Source: Blasia pusilla (Eukaryota > Marchantiophyta > Marchantiopsida > Blasiales). From it: 64,000 bases of DNA. The stretch is taken from contig CM114274.1 in NCBI GenBank assembly GCA_050084515.1, forward strand, positions 9,052,001 through 9,116,000. Direction: 5' to 3'. Positions 1 through 11,900 of this stretch are shown piece by piece. Position 1 is the stretch's first letter. Each line of letters begins with the position of its first letter. The notes under the pieces were generated by a model. The model was not told where the DNA came from, ran no database searches, and saw only the letters and a program-made list of their open reading frames with translations. A program made the position numbers and the translations under genes.

Positions 1-740
1 CAGCCTGCCATGAATTTGACGTGGACGGCCCGAGCATCCGCTCCAAGGGCAAGTCCATCACCTACTCTATAATCACCTGTGAACGTGATGCAAGAACTCC
101 AACTCCACGCTCATATAGCGTAGCGGCCAGCCAAAACACCTTAGCGAGCGTACCTCTCAATGTCATAACATCAAAAGCAGAAAAAGAATAGCACGGTATA
201 CCATTGTGGCCGCCCCCAACATCGTACTCGACACATGCTCCTCTTGAGCATCAACAATAGGAATCATCACACTCGTTTCTCTCATTCCCCTCCGTGCCTG
301 CATACCAATAACATCACCAACTCTCCACGAACTCTCATCATGACCCATCGATGGGGTCCTCATCGCCTCGGATAACGTGAAAGACTGAGGAAGCTTGGTC
401 TATTTCATGGCTTCCCCTCGCTATGGATCCAACTCTACGGCTGTTCCACACGTCAAAACTGCGGCGGCCTCCATCTGGGCAACCCCGCACATCCAACCAA
501 GATCCTCAATATCTCTAGCTACTCCATATGATGTCGATGCCATGGATTTGGCATCGGATAACCTCGATGCCATAGCGGCAATCTGCTCCTGTAGCTGTTG
601 TATCTGAGCAGCCATCCCAACCTCACGCCGACGTCTTCCTCAACGTGTCTAGGTGGTGGGACTCTACCTCCTCCACGAGCAGCTCCACCACCTGTCGAGC
701 AACTCCAGCTCCGTCCATGACACATAGTGTGGGTCATAGT
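1..740 (-). mobile_element. Ty3/gypsy gag remnant (copy C)
   Basis: The plus-strand sequence aligns base by base, with scattered substitutions, to positions 40069 to about 40790 of the large gypsy element A, so it is the C-terminal gag/protease-proximal part of the same family in the same orientation. Near position 700 the match jumps to sequence equivalent to about 42290-42315, so roughly 1.5 kb of gag has been lost. At 740 it stops abruptly against a copia LTR. Reading frames are short and interrupted. The element continues beyond the left edge of the window. Confidence 0.8.
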
Positions 741-1052
741 TGTGGAAAACTGCTAAACAAGCATAAGTGGTGGAAAACGGCTCTCACACACAAACACCAC
801 CATGGAGAACAAAATTTGCAATAAGAGAATGAGTGGAGGTTTCTCCCCTTCTCAATTATATAGGGTATGTACAAGCAATCCTAACCCTAACCTTAACCAT
901 AGTCTCGAGTTAGACTAATTATGATTAACTAACCCTAGTTAAGATAATTGCTCTTAACTAACCAACCAAGATTAAGCTTCCCTGCTTTGTGTGAGTACCA
1001 AATATAGCAGGTCAGGTATCTCATGAGCTTGACTGTAACTCAATCTTCAATA
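741..1052 (-). repeat. Copia LTR (3' LTR of copia copy 1)
   Basis: This 312-bp LTR reads TGTGGAAAAC at its left edge and ends ...CTTCAATA at 1052. In element orientation the purine-rich tract just upstream (1053-1064, read on minus) is the expected polypurine tract. The same LTR occurs at 26579-26878, 30368-30688, 31349-31660 and 46563-46875. It carries a TATATA motif and telomere-like AACCCTAACC repeats just upstream of it. Confidence 0.85.
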
Positions 1053-2290
1053 CTCCCCCTCAAGCTCATATCGATATCTCTAACGCCTAAATCATTTCTA
1101 AACATCTCAAACTTATCTCTAGACAATGCCTTTGTAAAGATGTCAGCAATTTGCTGATCTGCACCTATCAATTTCTCTTGCAAGCACTTTCTCTCTAATA
1201 AAATCATAGTGCACCTCAACATATTTTGTACGAGCATGAAACACAGGGTTATTAGCAAGTTTGATGCTACTAATATTGTCTGCATATATTACACTAGATC
1301 CTAAGTTACTAACATCAATCTCAACAAGTAATCGATGAAGCCACACCGCCTCACATGATGCAAAACTCTGTTGAAGATAGCAAAGGTTCTTTGAAGCCCA
1401 TCTTAAGCTTCCCAAATAAATGAATAACCAAATATGGAGTGTCGATCAGACACGCTTCCTGCCCAATCAGCATATGTGAATCCCTGTAATTGAAAACTCA
1501 TAGAAGATTCAAATTGAAGCCCAAATTGAATTGAGAATTTCACATACCGCATAATCCTCCTCAGAGCATCAAGGTGAGGTTTTCGAGGTGCTTGCATAAA
1601 CTGGCTCACTAGGCCAACACCATAACTCAAATTTGGTCTGGTTAAGTCCTTCACATCAAATTCTCCTAGCTTGTAACTTAAGCTTGACTTGTTCTACCAT
1701 TTCTTCAGTACTCCCAGTAATCAGGAGATTGTCAACATACAACACAATGAGAATCGTATGATCTTGTCCTCTCAAGACATATAACGAGAAGTCAGAATCA
1801 CATACCCTAAAATCCAACTCTTGTAGGACGTATGTAATCTTGCCATACCAAAATCTTGAAGCTTGTTTGAGCCCGTATAGAACCTTCTTCAACCTGCATA
1901 CGTAAAATGGAAACTTAGAATGCTCGTATCCAAGTGGTTAAGTCATATATATCTCCTTGTATAGATCTTCATTCAAGAAGGTATTCTTGACGTCCATGTG
2001 ATGTAATCTCCACTTCTTACTTACTACAATTGCAACCACTATTCTTGTAGTCACCATCTTTGCAACAAGGCTAAATGTTTCCTCATAATCGATACCATAT
2101 TGTTATGCATAGCCCTTAGCCATCAATCTCCCTTTGTATCTGATAATTGTACCATCTTGATTGCGCTTGATTTTGTAAACCTATTTTCAACCAATAGCTT
2201 CCTTACCGAAAGGTATATCAACCAGCTCTCATGTCTGTTGATGTCTTAATGCAGCAAGCTCTTCCTCCATAGCTTCAATCCATTCAACTT
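1053..2290 (-). pseudogene. Copia pol fragment: RNase H and part of reverse transcriptase (copy 1)
   Basis: Minus-strand frames match the copia polyprotein of copy 2 (26880-28560). About 1060-1415 is the RNase H end (the ADIFTKALSRDKFEM segment), 1403-1654 the RNase H start, and 1656-1892 a reverse transcriptase piece with the YVDNLL segment, where Asp-Asp is changed to Asp-Asn. Relative to copy 2 about 220 bp are missing near 1655, joining the end of the RT palm to the RTRPDLSY-like region and shifting frame. Further RT-like sequence in broken frames reaches about 2290, where similarity to copy 2 ends. Protease, gag and 5' LTR are absent. It is a dead 3' fragment. Confidence 0.8.
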
Positions 2291-5200
2291 TACTTGCATT
2301 TGGTGCTCAAAGTGGGGATTCGTGTTCCAAGACATCTTGGTGAGACTCCTCCCTTACTAGTACTTCTAGGGATCTCCGGGGTTCCCTACATTTTGGGAAA
2401 GACACTCGGGCCTCTCCAATTAGCCCTCAACCCGATTGCTCTCACAATCATTATTGGCCAATATCTCAGTTTGTACTTATGTTTTTGCTAAGATATTTGG
2501 TGCATTGGAAGCGTCTCAAGATAAGCTTTCCAACGCGCCCTTACTTGTCTCAAACGCATCTTGGGGCTAAACGTTATGGTCCAAAACACAATCAAATTCC
2601 CCAAACGCTAGTCACGTTCTAAAACTGGTTCTCACCTCTTTGGCAACCAACCTTCCAAGACTAAACTCATCTCAAGTTTTGGCTTGCATTTGGTCTAGGT
2701 TTCTTGGTCGCGACCACTAACGCACGAAACGCACAACTCTATTCCGCGTTTCGCCTCTTGGACTTTTCCAAGAGACCTTTCCAAACGCCTCTCCAAAGCG
2801 CGAGCATCCCAGCGTGAGTCCACTTGAGTTCTGATGTTCCGCTTGGCGCCTGTTTGGTGTTTTTAGGTTACGAGGGTCGCGACAAATACGGTGGTAATCA
2901 TCACACATTTTCTTCTCTATCACGTTGCCTCACATATCTTTGTTGATTGGTGTAATCGTAGCAAAGGCATATGCACCAAATTAATGACTCCTAAACTAAT
3001 TTTTGCCTCGCATAAATCTTGCCTCTTACTCTAAATCACAACCCTCTTCATATTCAAATACTTATACGATCCACAAAAAATTGGCGTATCTTTAACCTAC
3101 TCAATTTATAGGTCTAGACTCTAGAATCTTCAACATAACCAAGTCCTTCAATATATATAGAAAGCCAAAAAATATCGAAAAATCCTCAAAAACTATTACA
3201 TGCAATGCAACTCTCCACCTATCAACTTTGGCCTAATTTCTTGGCTCCCAAGTGTCTCTCATGACCACCTCCATCAATGGTGCTAAAAATGATGTCCCCT
3301 TTGGTTACTACATAGCAACCTCCAAAGTAGTACTCCCTTGCTCTACCACTATTGACTCTAACCTAGGCTCTCTAATTCAATCATTGAGCTCCATAATTAC
3401 TTGGCAGGAGTTGAAACTTTGTATCTATTTCCACCATCTCCCTAGCATCCTTAATGACACTCCATAAAGTCCATGCATGAATGTTGATCTCTCTGCATTG
3501 CACCTCCATCCATTGCCCCTACTATCACGATGGGCAATGGATGTGGCTAAGAAGTAAATGGTTCCAACCGCATCCTTCCTTGCTCTGCAAAGGCCAAAGT
3601 AAGGACTACGTGAGGAAATTCATGTCCATGGCCTTACCCAATAACTTCCTCCATATTTCCTCTATATGTCAAAATAGGTGCAATGATTGTACTCGTGTGA
3701 GATCCTATCTACTGCTCATGCTCATGTTCATTGGGCCCCACCATCTATTGCACATAGTCATCCCACACATGACTAGGTCATCCATCTTGATATGCATGCA
3801 AAGATGGGATATTCAAAAAATTCAATAGCAATTTCTCTACGTGCCCAATGCACACATAGTTGACCATTGCCAAGGATGTTTGATAATCATGTCTCACAAC
3901 TTGAGACAATCTTTCCACATCCACAAAATTATCCACAATTAAGCTTAAATGTGCACGTTGCTAAATAATCCTATATATAGATGCATTGTAACACCTCTTG
4001 TGGTGCTAGGTTTGTCCACAAGAACATGGAATGATGTTCTAACTTGCAAGCCCACACTTGAAGCATCCAACAATGATGATGATCCAACCCAAGACGACAC
4101 CTAGTGTAAACTCGCCACTACAGATGCAAGAGAGTCATCCAACAATGGAATCTTCTCCAAGATATTCATTGAAGTGTGCTCTTGATGCTCCTCAAGATAT
4201 TGTAACACCTCCCAAAACAAACATAACCATGGATTATGCAATCCTTAACATCGTTCTACCATAGAATGTCCCTAACATGGAAACCTTGCAATCACCAAGT
4301 AGATGGATCCCACACTACTCAACTCACGGGCCCCCAACAAGGAGATGTTTGTTGGAAGTAACCACTGCTATCCACAAGCCATTTACATTGGAAGCAAGTA
4401 TGGATATTGACCCACCAACTATGATACATGATATTATGAGATTCTTCGTGCCGTCTCATTCCTTTCCACATACCAAAAATATTGCATTCGTATTCCTACC
4501 TGCAGCATCGCCATCAAATCCACACTCATCCCACCAAACAAATTGAGCACTCATACCCCCTCCTCTGCCTATTTCCATACAATAGATATTGTGTCTAGGG
4601 GCGTCAAGGTCATTGGCCCTGCCATAACCCTATTATTAGTCACCTCACTCGGCATAAAGGCCTCACTCCAAGCCCGACGAATATGCTAGTGCACTTTGTT
4701 ACAATGAATCACTGGGGTTAACCAATGGCTCACAATCCACGTGTGGCGTCATACCAATTGGTGCCCCATACTCAATAGGGTCCTTACCAATCGGCACCTT
4801 GTGCACACCTAGCTTGTTCTCTCACATATCACTACCACACTCATTATGCCCGCCACCATTGTTGTGTGTAAGTACTCCAAAACTCACCACCAAGAAATAT
4901 GCTACAACAGTCATCAATGTGCCTCGTTGCATATCACCAATGACACACAATGGTAAATGATTGACACAACCAATATTTAATGATGTCTTACATCATTGTA
5001 TGTTTGTAACAATGATGTATGTTGTATAGCAATGTGTATACACATGATACGTCCATAAGTGTCCAAAATCACAATAATTCTCATATTCCACTATCAAGAC
5101 ATCATTTTATGGATTCTAATAACCATAGAAATAACTAGTTACCTCCATTTTTTAAAAGAAATGTGAAATGTATCATATTAACAAAAGGTGCCCCTTTGCA

Positions 5201-6300
5201 ATGGTGAGCTTATTTTATGACATATATCTTCTCATGAGGCTAGTGGTTTTAAAATAAATATATTCTCACCAAAAAATTTGAAACTTCTATATATTTTTAT
5301 GGGCAATTGTTTATATAACTAGAAGATATGTAATCTAGTAGAAGGGAAAGAAGTGAGACTTTTTCCTTTCTAAAAATAAATAGATGGGATATTGGAGTAG
5401 GATTAAGTAGAGATCTTTCATTTTTTTTTCCAAAACAAGGAGTTGGGAGGGATGGACCTAAGAAAATTTTAATTAAATTAAGAGAATATTTTTACATTAT
5501 TGGTTGAGAAGGAGATTGAGAGAGGGAGGCCAATTAATTTTCTAAATAAAGAAGATGAAGGGTTTGGCACTTTTTTCATGAGTGAACTTTTTTTTCCTAG
5601 AAGAAGGAGGTGAGAGTAGAGGATTTTCCAGTGGAAAAAAAAAGGGTAAGGTATTGACGAGGTGGGAGGAAGTAAAGTTTAAAATTATGATGAAGAGTGA
5701 CAAAGTGCAAAAGGCGAATTGAAGTTTTCTCATGTTCTTACAAGAAAATCCCTGCATAAGTTTTTTCTTTTTCAAAGGATTTTATTTGGGAGACGTCACC
5801 CCAACAGAGGGCTAGAAGCCTTTTTGCATCATTGGAAAAAAAGAGGTAGTTTTCAAACAATGTTTCCAAGCCTATGTTGAGTAATGCAACTAAACAATGA
5901 TTTTACATGTTTTAAAGGGATTAAGGATGGAAATTTGGGGAAAAAAACCAAAATGAAAAGTTGGGGATGAAGTTCTTTGAAAGAAGAGTTGGAAAATGAG
6001 ATTTTAAAAGAAAGAGAAAATTAAAAGAAAACCTTATGCTTTCTTAAAATTATGAATCATGCATTCATGCCAACTAATAACCACAAAAAATGATATTTCA
6101 AAGTATCTAAAAAAATTTCTTCAATAATATTTAGAAAAAAACATGAAATTAAAACTCCTTCAAAGTGAAAAAAATGACTTTGAATGAAAAGGTTTTTTTT
6201 TTAAACCCTTCAAAGAAGAAACAAAATTCCTTTAATTTTTCCTTTAAAAAGTTATATCATACAACATGCATGCGAACTCATCATATTATGAGTCATGAAG
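2291..6300. other. Intergenic DNA with no recognisable gene
   Basis: No reading frame here resembles a known protein and the short frames (for example 3252-3828 and 4058-4546, plus) have no domain or motif I can name. 2291-5000 has moderate GC and could be the body of an old unidentified repeat. 5140-6300 is strongly AT-rich with A and T runs. Confidence 0.4.
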
Positions 6301-6447
6301 TGGTTCACGTGGCCTAACTACTATATATGACCCCCGGTAACCGACTTTGCCTGAAGCGCCAAAGCGGGTACGCAAGAGGATACCCGTTCCTTGGTACGGC
6401 CACGGCCTTAACACGTAAGCAGTCGCCGCACCCATTTCCAATCGGCG

Positions 6448-7080
6448 AGACGGAGCGGCGGACTATCCCAAGGCTCAGTCCGACAGACGGAGCGGGGGAC
6501 TCTTCCTAGTTTCCGTCTGCTAGACGGAGCGGCGGACTGTTCCAAGTCTCCGTCCGCTAGATGGAACGGCAGACTCTTCCAAGTTTCAGTCCGCTCGACG
6601 GAGAGGCGGACTCTTCCAAGTTTCCGTCCGAGAGACGGAGCGGCGCAGACAGCGGAGAGGGTATGGGAGCACATCCGTCCGAGAAGTTAAGGCGGCACGG
6701 GCAGGCGGCGGCACATTAGCTAGACGGAGCGGCGGACTGTTCCAAGTCTCCGTCCGCTAGACGGAACGGCAGACTCTTCCAAGTTTCAGTCCGCTGGACG
6801 GAGCGGTGGACTCTTCCAAGTCTCCGTCCGATAGACGGAACGGCAGACTCTTCCAAGTTTCAGTCCGCTGGACGGAGCGGCGAACTCTTCCTAGTTGCCG
6901 TCTGCTAGACGTAGCGGCAGACTCTTCCAAGTTTTAGTCCTCTAGACGGAGCGGCGGACTGTTCCAAGTCTCCGTCCGCTAGACGGAACGGCAGACTCGT
7001 CCAAGTTTCAGTCCGCTAGACGGAGAGGCGGACTCTTCCAAGTTCCCGTCCGAGAGACGGAGCGTCGCAGACAGCGGAGA
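6448..7080. repeat. 37-bp GC-rich minisatellite with internal inverted repeat
   Basis: The motif AGACGGAGCGGCGGACT recurs at 6448, 6485, 6522 and onward at 37-bp spacing, with two alternating variants (GAGCGGCGGACTGTTCC and GAACGGCAGACTCTTCC) giving a 74-bp higher-order unit. Each unit junction contains TCCGTC...GACGGA, a small inverted repeat. A block plus its spacer (6600-6716) is duplicated at 7025-7140, including GGGTATGGGAGCACATCC. The reading frames through it are repeat artefacts. Confidence 0.85.
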
Positions 7081-7189
7081 GGGTATGGGAGCACATCCGT
7101 CCGAGAAGTTATGGCGGAATGGGCAGGCGGCGGCACATTCGCTCTTCGCTCGCGCGCAGGCACGAAGGTCAAGCTGACAACGAAACTGT

Positions 7190-7435
7190 CAGGATTGTTA
7201 CTGTTGTCTTTGTCTTTCTGAAGCTCTGTTCGCTCTGCCGAGCGAGCGTTGTAATTGCTGTCGTAGTTCTGAATCTCAGGAGCCCGGTCGCTCGTTCCTT
7301 CCTTCGGCTGAGCGTTGTAATTGTTGCCGCCGCTGTTCTGAATCTCTGGTCGCCGTGCTCAGCCTTGTAAATGCTGTCGTTGTTTCGAAAATCCCTGATC
7401 GCTCAGATCAGCCTTGTGTTAAGCTTGTAACTTCT
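7190..7435. repeat. Short degenerate tandem repeats
   Basis: Three diverged copies of a roughly 60-75 bp unit are recognisable from the recurring GAGCGTTGTAATTGCTGTCG-like core followed by TTCTGAATCTC and a CGCTC segment. The array follows the 37-bp minisatellite directly. No function is evident. Confidence 0.5.
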
Positions 7436-7439
7436 TGTA

Positions 7440-10070
7440 GTGGTGGTGATTGTAGTAGTTGTTGTGTTGTCGTCGTTGTTTTGAAGGGAGAAGTGAGTGC
7501 TCTAATGCGTCGAGGCAGGTTTACAGAGCGTAGTGCAGTTATGAAGAGCAACAGCGGCGCTGAAATCGGTAGCTTGTAGGATCCTTCACCTTCTTGGGCC
7601 GAATCAATCACGATTAGGTATCCGCTCCGGCTAGATCCATTATTAAGGAGAACATGGCAGCTGAGCACTCGCACCTCCATAACCACCACCGGGAGATTTA
7701 AGAGAGAGCCCGCCGGCTGCGCTCCATCCTGCGAGGCTCCAATGCTCGATTTCATTTCATTTTGGAAGGGGACTTGATAAACCTCCTCCGCAGCGGAGTT
7801 ATGGAGGCGAATACTGTGCGCTGCTGACCAACCCTTCGCCATTTCCATCTCTCTAAGGGGTCGCCCTTGACAGCGGACAGATCAAGGTGTAAACACTACT
7901 ACCAACCGTCCACCGAAATATTCGTCCATAGTCGATCCATGTAACCACGTGTTCCCGGCTGCTACTGAGGCCATTAAGGCCGAGCAGCGACGTTCGCAAG
8001 TGAGCATTCTATTGGCGATGGACACTCACTCATGGAGGTAGGGAAGAAGGGGACACCAGAATCCACATTCCGTTAAGTCGACACCGACATGTCTGAATCT
8101 TTCGCTTGCGAGGATAGGCGATCTATGATGGGCTTGGCTCTCCTTCTGGACGGTTCTGGAGATTGAATGCCTAGCCTTGGACTTCGAGGAGGCCACTGAA
8201 GCTGCGCTGGACATTCTCCGGGGGGTTTGACTGCCTATTGGTAGCTCTTTGCAACAACTGCTGTAATCAAAAGCGGATCGGAGTGATAAGCATGAATCGT
8301 TGGCTTGGTAGTGGTAATATGAAAGTAGATCTTTTCGAGTGATGTGAGTTGAAGATCTTTTCCAGTGATGTGAGTTGAAAGACGCCATGGATAGAGGGAG
8401 CCAGTAAGATAAGGAGATCGTCTCACGAAGGTGGAGAACTCATCTCTGTGTTCTCCGTTTCCGCTTGTCAGAGGCATTCCTTCCCTCTGCCACTCCCGGA
8501 TTCGATGCTTTGCTCAGGCAGACACGCTGACATTAGTGCAGATGATTCGGCCGTTGTTATTACGTTTCTATGGCTATGCCTGGGGCTGGCTTCCAGGGTT
8601 GATAAAGCTTGCCGAGGTCAGCCAAGGGAGAGGTGTGTGATTGTTCCCGGTAAGGACGCATCAAGCCTCGTGCCAGTCAGCTTCAGATCAGGCTTGTGTC
8701 AATTCATATCCATCCATCCGGATGGGCATATCCCGGCAGTGAGACGCTCAGGTCCTGAAAAAGTAGCTGAGTCGTCGGGCTGCTGCGAAAGCTTATCGCT
8801 GGTACTGCTCCATGTGGGCCGGAGTTGCAGGTAACGAAAGCGACTCTGAATCCAACCAATGTCAACGACGACAATCTCAAAGTGCGGGAGATCCTCCGCG
8901 ACGGTACCAGTACTCACTCTCTACAGGTCAAACACATTTCGAAAACCCACGCTCCCACAGCCAAAACATGTCACACCCTCCATCAGTCCAAAAAAAATAG
9001 AAAACCCGCATTCTCTGGAACTTGGACATGTCACCACGCCTGCACCAACTTCTGGTTACACCGACTCTTGGGTTGATTACACTCCGGGGAAGGGGGAGAC
9101 AAACCACCACATGACGTTCTCGCTCCTCACCGCCGCTACCAACGGTCAGCATAATAATCCTCGGGACTCCCTGCCTCAGGGCGATCCAATTTACACAAAA
9201 TACCTCGTGAAATTCCGGTTCGCAACCAACCGAAAGTACGACCACACATTCAAAAGGTTTTCCGTCCTTTACGACGAGGTTCGAGACGAAATTCATGCTT
9301 TACAGCCCATTTCCAGGATTCCACAGACGTGGCAAATCACAAACGTCAAGAATGGCAAACAGGGGAAGCTCATGCAAGACAGCCAGATCCAGATAAGAAC
9401 TCCATTACGCAGGGCGAGGGCTTAAAGTAGGAGTGGAGAATAAGTGAGCACGAGCTTCGGATAAAGTGAGGTAGAAATGGCAGCACGCTCGAAATAGAAC
9501 ACTTTACTTACTGCGAAGAATCATTCCACCGGATTGTACAGACATCGACTTCCACAGACTGAGGCTACTACCAGACGATAACAACCGGCTCCCGGCATAT
9601 GCATGATCTACTCAGAGTCTAAGAAGTTCGCTGTAAAGCTCGCCGCTGAGCAGGATCTAGGCCACCACAATAACCGATGATGAGCAAAGAGCTATGAATT
9701 GCTTAAGACACTGCCATCTACGACGCTCACGGGGTGCACGGGACACTATGTAGTTATCCGAAGCTGCGATGAGAAAGTCAGTTGCAAAGCTCTTGAAATT
9801 AATAATGAGTGAACAAATAGCAGGCAATTGAACGATGTAGCAGAAAGTTGAGTTCACTTCGTCATTTAGTTTTGGACAGCAGCGCGTGTCGTGGACTCCT
9901 AGCAAGCAATTGCGTCCACCGTAGTTTATTGACATCAGCAATTACGCTAAAGATGACAAGAAGAGGCTGAGCGCTCTCATTTTGATGAGGGATTTAGGGC
10001 TATTCCACACTGTACTCATAGAAAATTCTGTACGTACTTTCAAAAGATCAAGAGAAAGACCACTCTTGTG
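7440..10070. other. GC-richer gene-like region, no identifiable coding sequence
   Basis: Base composition resembles the neighbouring gene rather than the AT-rich intergenic DNA. The longest frame is plus 8859-9425 (188 codons, Ser/Thr/Pro/His-rich start, no domain seen); minus 7408-7848 and plus 8448-8834 are similar in length. None resembles a protein family I know, and frames overlap on both strands. It may be untranslated sequence, a long noncoding transcript, or a decayed gene. A small direct duplication of GTGATGTGAGTTGAA occurs near 8340-8380. Confidence 0.3.
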
Positions 10071-10407
10071 GAAAAATCGAAGAGATGTCCAAGCCGCTGG
10101 AGTGGCGGTCACGAAACGACCAGAAGAGAGGAACTAGATGCGTGTTCCACACATCAGGAATCGCCTCGGCGCTCACTTGTAGAACTTAACCACCAGTCCA
10201 TCTCCGGAATTTCCCTCGAGTGGCCCGACCTTTCTCTAATCCTCGCGACAACAGAAAAATTGCCCCACTGCTCTACACACAGTCCAGCGGCAACAGAAGT
10301 TCCTCACTAGGACATGCGCCTAAGATTCCGAAATGTCTTCTCCACCACCATCATGCTCCCTCCTCCTTCGTCCCCAAGCTCCACAGTACCAGCAAACAGA
10401 ATACTGC

Positions 10408-10704
10408 TCACCTCTTCGGTTGAGGCTTTGAAGACTTCTTTGCTGCTTGTTGCTGCCTGAGCTTCAATTGCCTGCTACTGAGCACATCCGGGTTCTTCAA
10501 CTCCGACCATTCCAACGGATGCCTATTGAAAAACGACCAATCTGGCACAGTGAATAAGAAGGTGATCATCACACCAATTAAATACACCACCAGCATCATC
10601 CGGTACGACGACATGATATACCCCGTCAAGAAGGCCACTAGCGCGGACCCCAAGAGCAGATACTGCATCAGCTGCTCCGACAACTTTTGCCCTTGCCAAT
10701 CCAT
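10408..10704 (-). CDS. SPCS1: Signal peptidase complex subunit 1 (SPC12 family)
   Basis: A 98-residue protein that closely resembles plant signal peptidase complex subunit 1. It starts MDWQGQKLSEQLMQ, has two hydrophobic segments (about residues 16-35 and 38-57) and keeps the family hallmark FFNRHPLEW at about residues 63-71, followed by a short Lys/Gln-rich cytosolic tail ending KPQPKR. The family sits in the ER membrane and assists the signal peptidase complex in removing signal peptides; both termini face the cytosol. I chose the Met at 10704 because family members begin there. An in-frame Met at 10767 would add 21 residues with no family match. The gene is a single exon of usual length, with a pyrimidine tract upstream on the plus strand (a purine-rich leader in the mRNA). 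No break is seen. Confidence 0.93.
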   Translation of the reverse strand: MDWQGQKLSEQLMQYLLLGSALVAFLTGYIMSSYRMMLVVYLIGVMITFLFTVPDWSFFNRHPLEWSELKNPDVLSSRQLKLRQQQAAKKSSKPQPKR

Positions 10705-10939
10705 CCCTCCCGCTGACGAATCCTCCTCTGCACCGCCGAAAAAAAACACACACAAGCAAGCAGACAAGCAGAACCTCTCTCCTCACGATCCCGATCACCT
10801 CCCCTTCTCCTCTCCCACCTCCCCCCTCCGCTTCGGCAATCGAATTTCTACCCTAGAATCAAGACATCGGCAGACTCCCAAAATCCGTCCTCGCCTTCTT
10901 CTCCGATGCGCACAAATGTACCACCTCTCCGATCCCTAA

Positions 10940-11120
10940 CCCCCAATGCTCGTCTCTGTACCCTAATCTCCTCCTCTCCTCTCTCTCCACCCCTCTCCTC
11001 CTTTCTCTCCTGTCCTCCTCTTCTCCTTTCTTTTCTTTCTTCTCTTCTCTTCTCCTTCTCCCTCTCCCTCTCCTCTCCTCTCCTCACTTCTCCCCTCTTC
11101 TTTTCTCTCTCTCCCCGCTG
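10940..11120. promoter_or_regulatory. CT/GA-rich tract upstream of SPCS1
   Basis: The plus strand is almost pure pyrimidine (CTCTCC, TTCTTTTC blocks), so the minus strand, which is the sense strand of SPCS1, is GA-rich about 240-420 bp upstream of its start codon. Such tracts are common in plant core promoters and 5' leaders. The arginine/glutamate-rich frame seen on minus here is a low-complexity artefact. Confidence 0.5.
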
Positions 11121-11339
11121 CTCTCGCCGCTTCCTACTTTCACAGCTGCGTCTCCCACGCAAACAAACAGCACTGCGCTCGTGCTCGGCACACTCGATCG
11201 CCCTCGCGCTCCTCAGTGCGTCGAATCACAGCCTCTGTGACTCTGTCTCAAGGCGCTCCTGCGCTCCGCTCCTGATTCCTGCGCGCGAGCGTGCGTTTGA
11301 GGGAAATTCGCAGATCGTTGCTATAGCAGCAGAGCGCCC

Positions 11340-11900
11340 TGCGGACCAACGGAGGGAGGCGCGGCGGATCTATCGATCGATGGATGGATAGATGGATGGA
11401 GCGAGGGACGGAGATAGGGACGGGAAGAGGTGGGAAAGAATCGGAAGTCTCGAGAGATTTCGTCGCACGGGAGCTGCTGAATTGTTCACTGACGGAGAGG
11501 AAGGAATCCGTAGAAAGGGTAGGAATCGAGTTATCGCTCGCGATCCGGACAGCCTGAGAGGGGGCGATACGGGCCGGCCGGCCGGCGCCGGGTCGGGACG
11601 GGGGAATTTGCCGACCGCGGGCGGCGTAACTGGCGTTGACTACGGCCGGGAGCATCGTGGCCGTCGGAGGGCGCCGGCCGGGAACACAGACGGTGAGGGA
11701 TGTGGGACTGCAAGGTGCGCGGCGCGAGGTTCAAAACCGCGCGGTATTGTACGAGAGGGCGGGTCTTGGCATTTATGATGCCAGCGGTGCTGGAGCCCTG
11801 TACGCCGCGTTGAGTGGGAGCGCGGTTTATTTCGCCTATACTTAAGCCTTAACTGCCAGTCATCCAGTAACCCCCGTCCCAGCGTTGAAAAGGTCCTCCG
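11340..11900. other. GC-rich upstream region without clear gene
   Basis: This is a GC-rich stretch (GGCCGGCCGGCCGGCGCCGG near 11573) with overlapping frames on both strands (plus 11392-11778, minus 11248-11655) rich in Arg, Gly and Ala. The frames lack domains and look like composition-driven openings in a CpG-rich promoter or leader. Confidence 0.35.

Noticed and set aside
880-900. Telomere-type CCTAACCCTAACC repeats as an interstitial telomere
   Set aside because: Only two to four units and repeated inside every copia LTR, so they are an LTR motif rather than a telomere relic.
10848-11162. Arg/Glu-rich 104-codon minus frame
   Set aside because: Low-complexity translation of the purine tract upstream of SPCS1.
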